Positions 6,979-12,084 of a stretch of 12,084 nucleotides of DNA are shown here, in pieces (within the stretch, counting starts at the first letter, position 1; the number at the start of each line of letters is the position of its first letter). The stretch is from Candidatus Thorarchaeota archaeon (GTDB lineage: Archaea > Asgardarchaeota > Thorarchaeia > Thorarchaeales > Thorarchaeaceae). The DNA is taken from positions 1 to 12,084 of the forward strand of contig RDOF01000066.1 in assembly GCA_011365025.1 (NCBI GenBank). Reading direction: 5' to 3'. A model generated the notes under the pieces. That model had not been told where the DNA came from, searched no databases, and saw only the letters and a program-made list of their open reading frames with translations. A program made the translations under genes and the position numbers.

Positions 6979-7386
6979 TTAGGCCACATGAATTGTCCAT
7001 CCATTATCCCTCTTTGACACAATGTTGTTGTTGATGGCGAAGAGAAGGCGCTTCCTCCCCTCTGAGAGAATGCCATCATCACAGACGAATATCCCATCAT
7101 AGAGAGCCTCCCAGATGAGGTACCTTCTTTCCTGTATTGCGGTGTGGACTTCCTGTGATGTGACCACGAATGGTTGAACCCCACCCTCTGACTTCTCATA
7201 GGCTCTGAGAGTCCTCTCATGCCATGTATCACCCATGTCGTCACTGACAACAAGAACATCCAGATCGCTTCGATAGTTCCATCCTCCCTTGGCCACGGAT
7301 CCGAAGATGGCAACAGCGCGGAATTTGTAGGACTTCTGCATCGCATCGACAAAGACCCTGAGCTTGTACTTGTGCTGATCACTCAT
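6979..7386 (-). CDS. Minimal nucleotidyltransferase (MNT) antitoxin-type protein, leftward pair
   Basis: The product is 135 aa from the ATG at 7386, which overlaps the stop of the frame-restored HEPN gene (ATGAGTGA); a TTG at 7404 is possible but unneeded. Residues 28-44 (FGSVAKGGWNYRSDLDV) carry the GSX10DXD signature of polymerase-beta-like minimal nucleotidyltransferases: G29-S30, D41, D43. Family knowledge: MNT proteins partner with HEPN proteins, and MntA-type members inactivate the HEPN RNase by adding AMP. The rest (SEGGVQPFVVTSQEVHTAIQ, then LIWEALYDGIFV) fits the usual short C-terminal part. It is co-oriented with, and downstream of, the HEPN gene at 7411-7779. Copy D of the array begins about 40 bases after its stop. 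Confidence 0.85.
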   Translation of the reverse strand: MSDQHKYKLRVFVDAMQKSYKFRAVAIFGSVAKGGWNYRSDLDVLVVSDDMGDTWHERTLRAYEKSEGGVQPFVVTSQEVHTAIQERRYLIWEALYDGIFVCDDGILSEGRKRLLFAINNNIVSKRDNGWTIHVA

Positions 7387-7410
7387 TGAGAGCTTTTCTA
7401 GCAAACTCTA

Positions 7411-7779
7411 TCACCTCCTGGGCATCAACCAACGCTGACGAACTCTGTTCATCGGAGAACTTTCCAACAGGGGCTCCTGATGAGAATGATCAGGATAACG
7501 AGTCGCCACGTAGTAGAGGTTAAGCCGATAACATGCTGCATTCACCTCTTTAGGAACCTTCAGGGCCACACTCATGATCTTCATCAACTCGATGAGGTCA
7601 TGCCCCCAAGTTGGCTGGCCAACTCTTTCAAGAACTGCCTTCAATGCCTTCTCAGCTGCCTGCTGCGAAACAAAGCATGACCATGCATGAATCTCCAGTC
7701 TGTGAAGTTCCTCGGCAGTTCTGAGATCGTATTCTGCTTGCTTCAACCAATCAAGAGCTCGGTCCATTTTCAACGTCAT
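7411..7779 (-). CDS. HEPN domain protein, leftward pair, with a probable C-terminal frameshift
   Basis: The written frame gives 122 aa from ATG 7779 (ATG 7767 is an alternative start). Residues 5-50 (ALDWLKQAEYDLRTAEEL, then FVSQQAAEKALKAVL), GHDLIELMKI (59-68) and YYVATRYPD (89-97) are the classic pattern of the HEPN family that includes Pfam HEPN (PF05168). Past residue 100 the frame turns into an unrelated tail ending PRR. One base away, the sequence GAPVGKFSDEQSSALVDAQE, then VIEFARKALNE, is the C-terminal helix expected for this family and ends in TGA at 7381-7379, overlapping the MNT start. So the ancestral gene was 7779-7379 and one base was lost (or misread) near 7480-7495. The canonical RX4HXY motif of HepT toxins is not seen. 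Confidence 0.8.
   Translation of the reverse strand: MTLKMDRALDWLKQAEYDLRTAEELHRLEIHAWSCFVSQQAAEKALKAVLERVGQPTWGHDLIELMKIMSVALKVPKEVNAACYRLNLYYVATRYPDHSHQEPLLESSPMNRVRQRWLMPRR
7476..7494. repeat. Short perfect inverted repeat at the HEPN frameshift site
   Basis: CCTGAT (7476-7481) and ATCAGG (7489-7494) form a perfect 6-bp stem around a 7-base loop, where homology of the HEPN gene changes frame. Such a hairpin can promote a small deletion or a sequencing error; it may also be chance. Confidence 0.35.
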
Positions 7780-7932
7780 ATTCTTGTGACTTCTGCTTTA
7801 TGAATTCCACTGATTTGCGGAAGGTCCCATACACGAGCCCCACAACATGCCTCTTCAAGACAGAGCAGAAAGGCGGACGATGAAAGAACAAATAAGTCAT
7901 GTTTGAACTACTCATTTCCAACGGTGGACATC
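7780..7932. promoter_or_regulatory. Divergent intergenic region between the two HEPN-MNT operons
   Basis: About 150 bases separate the two head-to-head HEPN starts, so both promoters must lie here. On the minus strand an AT-rich ATTCATAAAG (about 7797-7806) is a weak TATA-like candidate upstream of the ATG at 7779. On the plus strand GAAAGAACAAATAAG (about 7882-7896) is a similarly weak candidate. No clear operator repeat is seen. The whole assignment rests on gene layout. Confidence 0.4.
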
Positions 7933-8340
7933 ATGGAGCGTGACCGAACCATCAGGTACAAGGAGAAAATTTCCTACATCTTTGAATGCCTGAGAGAGAT
8001 CAATGAAGTGATGCCAGAGCCATCAGGCATTGTTTTGAAGGGAGTCTTCTACAACCTGAGTTCAGCCATTGAAGCCATGATGGACATGATTGCCATGCTG
8101 TGCAAGGACCTGGGGATAATGCCAAGGGGGGACTACGAGAACATTCAGAGCCTACATGCAAGAAACAAAATAAGCGAGGGTCTTGCTGACAGACTGGCGA
8201 AGTGCAATGGGCTCAGAAACGTCCTTGTCCATCAATACAACGGTATTGATGAGGCTAGAGTGGTGAGCTCAATACCAAGGGTTGAAGAGGATATGAGAGA
8301 ATTCATCAGAGTAGTGGAGGGCTTCCTTGGTGAAGCTTGA
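7933..8340 (+). CDS. hepT: HepT-like HEPN ribonuclease toxin (DUF86 type), rightward pair
   Basis: The product is 135 aa from the ATG at 7933, preceded by GGTGG; an in-frame TTG at 7903 is less likely. The helical protein carries GLRNVLVHQYNGID with R95, H100 and Y102 spaced as RX4HXY, the catalytic and modification motif of HepT toxins. Family knowledge: HepT is a HEPN RNase, and its cognate MntA blocks it by AMPylating the tyrosine of this motif. Upstream helices (FYNLSSAIEAMMDMIAMLCK) fit the DUF86 dimer fold. The stop codon overlaps the start of the MNT gene, giving tight coupling. This pair looks intact, unlike the leftward one. The gene name is by family resemblance. Confidence 0.85.
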   Translation: MERDRTIRYKEKISYIFECLREINEVMPEPSGIVLKGVFYNLSSAIEAMMDMIAMLCKDLGIMPRGDYENIQSLHARNKISEGLADRLAKCNGLRNVLVHQYNGIDEARVVSSIPRVEEDMREFIRVVEGFLGEA

Positions 8341-8713
8341 CAAAATCCGAGAAGACCTGCGCTTTCTCGCAGGTCGTGAGGTGGTTCTCTTTGGTTCCTA
8401 TGTCTCTGGAGATGCTGGACCGCGTTCTGATATTGATGTGGCCATCATAACTCGTTCGAAGGACAGGGATGAGATGCTGAATACCCGCGTGGAGGCATCT
8501 GGTCAGGCTCCAGAGGGGTATGATATTCAGGTGTTCGAGGCGCTTCCGCTGGTCGTCAAAGGCGCGATCCTCGAGCAGTTTGAGGTCCTCTTTGGAGACA
8601 AACTTGAGATTGGGATGTACTTCTATCACATTCGAAAGGTCTGGGAGGACTTTCGTCACAGAATCGAGGTTCCTACCCTAGAAGAGATACGGAGAGGGGC
8701 AGCACCGAGCTGA
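8330..8713 (+). CDS. mntA: MntA-like minimal nucleotidyltransferase antitoxin, rightward pair
   Basis: The product is 127 aa from the GTG at 8330, overlapping the hepT stop by 11 bases; a TTG at 8327 precedes it. FGSYVSGDAGPRSDIDVAI gives G22-S23, D34 and D36, the full GSX10DXD motif of MNT enzymes. The remaining half (VEASGQAPEGYDIQVFEALP, then FYHIRKVWEDFRHRIE) is the usual C-terminal part of this class. Family knowledge: MntA transfers AMP from ATP to the HepT tyrosine and so neutralises it. The two genes form a complete toxin-antitoxin operon. The two MNT proteins of the window share the motif but differ widely elsewhere, so this is not a simple duplication of the leftward pair. Confidence 0.87.
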   Translation: MKLDKIREDLRFLAGREVVLFGSYVSGDAGPRSDIDVAIITRSKDRDEMLNTRVEASGQAPEGYDIQVFEALPLVVKGAILEQFEVLFGDKLEIGMYFYHIRKVWEDFRHRIEVPTLEEIRRGAAPS

Positions 8714-8750
8714 ATCTATTGGATTAGCGCTTAAGCTAACTGCCGGTGCT
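8701..8750 (+). terminator. Nested inverted repeats at the end of mntA, possible terminator or processing hairpin
   Basis: An outer perfect 7-bp pair, AGCACCG (8701-8707) and CGGTGCT (8744-8750), encloses an inner 5-bp pair TTAGC (8724-8728) and GCTAA (8735-8739). The left outer arm overlaps the last codons of mntA. No T-run follows directly, so a simple intrinsic terminator is not proven. Confidence 0.35.
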
Positions 8751-8804
8751 CAATGCAATGTTGGCATGAGGGCGCCCGGATTCGTAACACCAGCTTTTAT
8801 TCCA

Positions 8805-8996
8805 TCACACTTTCCATCCCCTCGGATTCCTGTGTAGGCAGTGGGAAGGTGTGGCTGGGGGAACATGGCGGGAGAGGTCCACCTCCAGAGTGATGTCCTG
8901 GATGCGCATGTCCACCAAGTTGTAGGAGTTGGAGCGGTAGCCCAGGGTTTTCACATACTGGACAAAGTAGGCAGCATCGCCATGAATGTAGCTGCT
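8805..8996 (-). pseudogene. Copy F: isolated module remnant of the diverged subtype
   Basis: Between the mntA hairpin and the gene ending at 9023, the minus strand has a frame bounded upstream by TAA (8999-8997) and downstream by TGA (8807-8805). Its first 44 codons (8996-8865) read SSYIHGDAAYFVQYVKTLGY, RSNSYNLVDM, RIQDITLEVDLSRH, aligning to the SSD to DLSRH part of the module. The YRSN-Y-LVD form differs from the LRYGSNPLLEM form of A-E and resembles copy G. After DLSRH the homology ends and 19 unrelated codons follow. There is no tail, no WTGPWP domain and no own start with a ribosome binding site. The HEPN-MNT island follows, so the rest of the copy was probably lost there. Confidence 0.65.
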
Positions 8997-9022
8997 TTAG
9001 ATACTGGATTGACACCTGCAAA

Positions 9023-9424
9023 TCATGACTCCGGACTCTCTTGTTCCCTTTCGTACTTCAACTCGTTTTGCTCCTCTCCTGTCTGCATATAGCAAAATGG
9101 AAGGGAGAAGGACAGCATGGCTCCTCCAAGAAATGCATACCAATTATCAATCATAAGGGATATTGCTTCAGCTGTTGCCAAAATCAGGCCAGGTATGAAA
9201 ATAGCTATGATGGGCACCAAGAAGAAAAGCAGATAGAATCCGATCTCTGTCAATCTTCTCTCTGCGGCTTTGACATAGAATCTTGCAAGACCAATAGCTT
9301 CCCTTGTTTCTCCTCTCCTGCGAGCAGAAATGACAGAGATACCCTTGAAGAAGCTATATCCAACAGGCACGAAGATGCACATCCATAGAACTGCTCCAAG
9401 AGGTGCCCATTCAAATATGTTCAT
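9023..9424 (-). CDS. Small three-TM membrane protein, candidate immunity/partner protein of copy E
   Basis: The product is 133 aa from the ATG at 9424, with AGGAG (9438-9434) 9 nt upstream, a well-formed site. Hydrophobic segments lie at about 9-27, 61-84 and 95-113. The loop between the first two is strongly basic (SARRRGETREAIGLARFYVK, then AAERRLTE), and the tail is acidic and polar (TGEEQNELKYEREQESPES). It follows copy E by 30 bases and shares a 12-base leader with the gene at 4915-5283. The start and frame are well supported. No family is recognised. The immunity role is an inference from the repeated pairing. Confidence 0.75.
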   Translation of the reverse strand: MNIFEWAPLGAVLWMCIFVPVGYSFFKGISVISARRRGETREAIGLARFYVKAAERRLTEIGFYLLFFLVPIIAIFIPGLILATAEAISLMIDNWYAFLGGAMLSFSLPFCYMQTGEEQNELKYEREQESPES

Positions 9425-9454
9425 TTCTCAACTCTCCTGATCTCATACATCAAT

Positions 9455-10273
9455 CTATGACTCCCATAAAGCTATGTGAAGTGAAAGCCCCATCAATGCA
9501 GCAAATAGAATTAATGCCACAACAAGGTTACCTGAATTCGAACGCCCCTTCCACCCCTTTTGGGAATTTGGCTTGAAGTATCTCCCATAAGTCCAATACT
9601 GTTTCATTCTTGTCAAACTCCGGCATCCGTTTAGCAAGAGCCCTCCAAGAGAACCTGCAACAGTACCAAGCAATGAAGCACATAGCACGAAGAACTTAAA
9701 GCCAGCATACTCGCCAGTCCATCTGTTTTCCAGCCATTGCTGGTGCATTACAAGCATAAAGGTGAGTCCTGTTCCAAACCATGCGCCCAAGGCTACAATC
9801 CAGGGTTGCCATATTCCGGTCAGCTGATAGGCGACAGTTGTTATTATGAGTACTAGTGAAGCTAAGGCGAAAGATGCCGCAAGGACATTGCTGAAATCAT
9901 TCCATACGGAATTTGCTGCATCTATTGTATCTTGCTCAACGATTTCCTGTTCAGTTTCAGTCATGTCCTGCAATCCAAATAAATCAGAGTTCGATTCCAC
10001 AACAGCAAAGCTTCCAATTAGATCAACTTTGACATGCAAATCAATGGTACAAACCACGGAATCCTCTCGACAAGCCACGACATGGCATTCAGGCCACGGA
10101 CCAGTCCAAAATGACTCAACATAGTTCTTTGCATCATTGACATAGAAATCAACTCCTTGCTTAGTGCTCGAGGAATGACCTTGGTTGGTTTCATCATACA
10201 GCTGCTCCTCGCCGGGGTTGTTAGGGTCGTGTCTGGAGAGGTCCACCTCCAGAGTGATATCTTGGATATTCAT
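9455..10273 (-). CDS. Copy E: 5'-truncated module, WTGPWP domain and four-TM tail (candidate orphan effector cassette)
   Basis: The product is 272 aa from the ATG at 10273, an internal Met of the module; homology continues upstream only to GQGLRHGSSP, where a TAA (10315-10313) stops the frame. Residues 1-29 are the module end (MNIQDITLEVDLSRHDPNNP, GEEQLYDET), then a Ser/Thr-rich linker, then SFWTGPWPECH (54-64) and VKVDLIGSFAVVESN (81-95). Hydrophobic segments lie at about 127-150, 153-176, 191-214 and 247-268. Four cysteines fall between 63 and 75 or in helices. The stretch KGWKGRSNSG (239-248) ahead of the last helix recurs in copy A. No Shine-Dalgarno site with normal spacing supports the ATG, so expression may require coupling or recombination into a full copy. 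No toxin family is recognised. Confidence 0.65.
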   Translation of the reverse strand: MNIQDITLEVDLSRHDPNNPGEEQLYDETNQGHSSSTKQGVDFYVNDAKNYVESFWTGPWPECHVVACREDSVVCTIDLHVKVDLIGSFAVVESNSDLFGLQDMTETEQEIVEQDTIDAANSVWNDFSNVLAASFALASLVLIITTVAYQLTGIWQPWIVALGAWFGTGLTFMLVMHQQWLENRWTGEYAGFKFFVLCASLLGTVAGSLGGLLLNGCRSLTRMKQYWTYGRYFKPNSQKGWKGRSNSGNLVVALILFAALMGLSLHIALWES

Positions 10274-10312
10274 CTCCAGAAGGGGACTGCTGCCGTGGCG
10301 GAGGCCCTGGCC
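10187..10312 (-). repeat. Array module copy E (5'-truncated)
   Basis: A module end from GQGLRHGSSPLLEMNIQDI to EEQLYDET, preceded by an in-frame TAA. It shares the DPNNPGEEQ boundary form with copy D. Confidence 0.75.
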
Positions 10313-10369
10313 TTAATCACAGAAGAATAATCAGATTTCCATTGCTCAGCCAACATGGTTCTTGCTGCT

Positions 10370-10762
10370 TCACTTATCTCTTAGAGATTCCTCTTCCACC
10401 ATCCGTTTATAACTTGGTTCAATTCCACATCCAATCCCAAGCATAATCAAGATGGGCAATACAACCCAAGAGTAGCTAAAAATCGTTGAGAAATCAGCAG
10501 GTGCAAATACAAACACCACGAGCCAGAATGCTGAGATGGCAAGAGTATTGCTTGTGACTCCGTAGATTACAGATGTTGCTGTGGTAGTGATGTTCCTTGC
10601 ATACCATGACCCATGACCACTGGGCGCCTCCAATTCACCCTTCGCCATGCGACGTAGTATTCGTACTCCTCGGTCCTTGTAGTAGAGCAGAGCATTCCAA
10701 GTAACAAAAAACGCCACAATCGCTATTGCCAAGTACCATGTGTTCTCCGGTCCGAACTGCAA
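10370..10762 (-). CDS. Small three-TM membrane protein, candidate immunity/partner protein of the lead gene
   Basis: The product is 130 aa from a TTG at 10762. The unusual start is supported by a near-perfect GGAGGTG (10778-10772) at 9-nt spacing. Hydrophobic segments lie at about 9-27, 60-87 and 96-114. The loop is basic (KDRGVRILRRMAKGELE), and the tail is charged (EPSYKRMVEEESLRDK). It is the first small gene after the lead gene, 71 bases away, with the best ribosome binding site in the window. In the toxin-immunity model it would be the active immunity gene, which would fit strong independent translation. No family is recognised. Confidence 0.75.
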   Translation of the reverse strand: MQFGPENTWYLAIAIVAFFVTWNALLYYKDRGVRILRRMAKGELEAPSGHGSWYARNITTTATSVIYGVTSNTLAISAFWLVVFVFAPADFSTIFSYSWVVLPILIMLGIGCGIEPSYKRMVEEESLRDK

Positions 10763-10771
10763 GACTCAGGA

Positions 10772-10778
10772 CACCTCC
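10772..10778 (-). promoter_or_regulatory. Strong Shine-Dalgarno site that fixes a TTG start
   Basis: GGAGGTG reads on the minus strand 9 nt ahead of the TTG at 10762; no ATG or GTG lies at a comparable spacing in that frame. Confidence 0.75.
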
Positions 10779-10806
10779 AATAGCCGCTTCTGATTTCGTA
10801 GAAAGA

Positions 10807-10832
10807 GGATATATTCTTTCTTTAGTATATCC
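10807..10832. repeat. Inverted repeat between the lead gene and its partner gene; possible TATA element or hairpin
   Basis: GGATATA (10807-10813) and TATATCC (10826-10832) form a perfect 7-bp pair with a 12-base purine/pyrimidine-biased loop, 2 bases after the lead gene's stop. On the minus strand, AAAGAAAGAA followed by TATATCC also resembles an archaeal BRE plus TATA box placed about 50 bases ahead of the GGAGGTG of the next gene. It may thus be an internal promoter, a hairpin, or both. Confidence 0.35.
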
Positions 10833-10833
10833 A

Positions 10834-12084
10834 TTAGAACCACGAGTATATCCACCCCGCTATAAACCCCGTCGCAATGATAACCATCATAACAAGAACA
10901 ATGAGCTGTACCAGCATGAATCCAAAATGAGTTCGCCCCTTCCAGCCATCGTTTTGCAAGCGTTCCCCCTGCTGGTATTCCTCTTTGAAGGATTCGAAGT
11001 ATTTGGCTGCGCCCTCGCTCTTCCCGCCCATATCATCAACTGCCTTCTTCGCGGACCCAACCGTATACAAAGCTGTAAACACCAATCCAACGAATAGCAA
11101 CGCAGCTAGCAACGGGTCGACCTGACAATCAATGATCGCCTGAGCAAGAGCCATCATTCCTACTATTGTCAGTCCCATGAATAGACTAATGGCAATCCAA
11201 AAGGCGTACTCAGCATATACAGATGCAGGTGACGCGAATGTCGTTATGAACCGTGCTGATATGTATGAGATGGTGGCCAGCCCGAAAAAGTAACTCCAGG
11301 GGTTCCCGGTGCCAATGAGCCTCTCACTGAATGGTTGGACGTCATTAATCAGCTGGTCGCCCTCTGCCTCAGTCATCTGCTCCAGCTCCAGAAACTGGAC
11401 ATCAAAGGACTCAACCGAGATTGAGCCAAGGATATCAAGTGCCACATCTACAAGGATGAAAACGCCCTCCATGATCAATTCCTGAATCAGATAGTGGAGC
11501 ATCGGCCAGGGTCCAGTCCAGTGGGCCTCAATACAACTGGTCGCCTCATTCATCATTTCTTCAGCATGGATAGCTGATTGGAGCCTCTGAGAATCAGCTA
11601 GGCCATCATTGGTCCCATCATAGACCTGCTCCTGGCCGGGGTGATTGGGGTCGTGTCGTGACAGGTCCGCCTCCAGGTTGATGTCGTGGACCCTCATCTC
11701 CAGCAGGGAGTTGCTGCCGTAGCGCAGCCCCTCGATCACCAGGGAGGACACCACCCGAGAGGCGTTATCGACGGCGTGGACCAGGTAGTTGTAGGGAAGG
11801 TCGCTGCTTTTCGTGTAGACCTTCCCCTGGCCTGTGGCTGGGTCCCACCACATGCTGATGGCGACCGCATAGGAGTCCTGCCCATACCACAGATTCCGAG
11901 AGTACTGTCCACCATTCTCAGGATAGAACACCGCCCGGAACCAGCCGTCGTTCCAGTCACTTACGTCATCTCCCCACTCGATGGCCATGATGGTGTCCCC
12001 GTAGTTGTCAACCAAAGCCACGCTGGTGATGCCCATCTCGGACCCTGCACCCTGAATCAGTTCTCCAAGAACCGAAAACTCGTT
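10834..12084 (-). CDS. Copy A: lead module-WTGPWP-four-TM protein; N-terminus beyond window (candidate full-length polymorphic effector)
   Basis: The frame is open to the window edge (NEFSVLGELIQGAGSE precedes the ATG at 12036), so 416 or more residues are coded and the true start is unseen. Numbering from 12036: module 10-142 (NYGDTIMAIEWGDD, WNDGWFRAVFYPENGGQY, SMWWDPATGQG, NASRVVSSLVIEGLRYG, DLSRHDPNHPGQEQ), linker 143-170, second domain AHWTGPWPMLH (171-181) to LDILGSISVES (200-210), an acidic stretch with MTEAEGDQ, then hydrophobic segments at about 246-268, 273-300, 308-328 and 371-395. DGWKGR (363-368) ahead of the last helix recurs in copy E. It has the most complete module in the window and heads the array. 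No enzyme motif is recognised. The module may be an extracellular or delivery domain and the tail a membrane-active domain; both are inferences. Confidence 0.75.
   Translation of the reverse strand, partial: NEFSVLGELIQGAGSEMGITSVALVDNYGDTIMAIEWGDDVSDWNDGWFRAVFYPENGGQYSRNLWYGQDSYAVAISMWWDPATGQGKVYTKSSDLPYNYLVHAVDNASRVVSSLVIEGLRYGSNSLLEMRVHDINLEADLSRHDPNHPGQEQVYDGTNDGLADSQRLQSAIHAEEMMNEATSCIEAHWTGPWPMLHYLIQELIMEGVFILVDVALDILGSISVESFDVQFLELEQMTEAEGDQLINDVQPFSERLIGTGNPWSYFFGLATISYISARFITTFASPASVYAEYAFWIAISLFMGLTIVGMMALAQAIIDCQVDPLLAALLFVGLVFTALYTVGSAKKAVDDMGGKSEGAAKYFESFKEEYQQGERLQNDGWKGRTHFGFMLVQLIVLVMMVIIATGFIAGWIYSWF
11611..12009 (-). repeat. Array module copy A (reference copy; extends past the last comparable base)
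   Basis: The region shared with copy D, from DNYGDTI to YDGT. The sample 11701-11760 has 40 of 60 G or C, against 24 of 60 in the tail sample 10861-10920, so the module is visibly GC-richer than the membrane tail of the same gene. Confidence 0.85.

Noticed and set aside
8797..9021. 74-codon minus-strand frame over copy F
   Set aside because: It is out of frame with the module residues, rich in Cys, His and Pro, and has no ribosome binding site.
626..10762. ExbB/TolQ-like motor proteins among the 3-TM genes
   Set aside because: The order of segments is alike, but the proteins are half the size and lack any recognisable family motif.
11611..11670. Rhs-type core boundary motif (PxxxxDPxGL) at DPNHPG/DPNNPG
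   Set aside because: Only the DP and a nearby G agree; the flanking pattern does not fit, so no Rhs relationship is claimed.
396..12036. CRISPR array or transposon repeats
   Set aside because: The repeats are coding, 80-400 bases long, unevenly spaced and cut to different lengths. No transposase, terminal inverted repeats or uniform spacers are seen.

Overview
The window looks archaeal, of moderate GC. It has strong GGAGG-type Shine-Dalgarno sites, frequent GTG and TTG starts, densely overlapping co-oriented genes and two HEPN/nucleotidyltransferase pairs. No lineage marker lets me name the organism. I see no rRNA, tRNA, CRISPR array or transposase.

The left edge (2-373, +) holds the C-terminal end of a threonine dehydratase with its ACT domain, an ordinary core gene. 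From 396 to the right edge almost everything is on the minus strand and forms one tandem array; read it right to left. The lead gene (10834 to beyond 12084) has a conserved GC-rich module of at least 130 residues, then a short 'WTGPWP' domain, then a variable tail with about four membrane segments. Downstream lie copies of the same design whose module is cut from the 5' side to different depths: copy E 9455-10312, F 8805-8996, D 5875-6939, B 3055-4050, C 1709-2571, G 1060-1350, H 396-662. Each copy that keeps a tail is followed at once by a small gene (about 100-145 aa). These small proteins share one topology (membrane segment, polar loop, two membrane segments, polar tail) but almost no sequence. 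Three extra small membrane genes and a 33-codon ORF form a cluster at 4106-5403 without full-length partners.

This layout (one longer lead gene, 5'-truncated orphan copies with alternative C-termini, a small partner gene behind each, orphan partner genes, decayed copies) is that of bacterial polymorphic-toxin loci such as Rhs and CDI. I infer that the multi-membrane-segment tails are candidate membrane-active effectors and the three-segment proteins their candidate immunity proteins. No toxin family is recognised, so this is a hypothesis from architecture. A surface-protein or receptor diversification system is the main alternative. Near-identical DNA in the modules (65 identical bases between copies about 7.8 kb apart), next to unrelated tails, argues for recent duplication or gene conversion.

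Between copies F and D sits an island (about 6979-8750) with two HEPN-MNT toxin-antitoxin-type operons arranged head to head. The rightward pair carries the canonical RX4HXY and GSX10DXD motifs. The leftward pair has a frameshift near the end of its HEPN gene.
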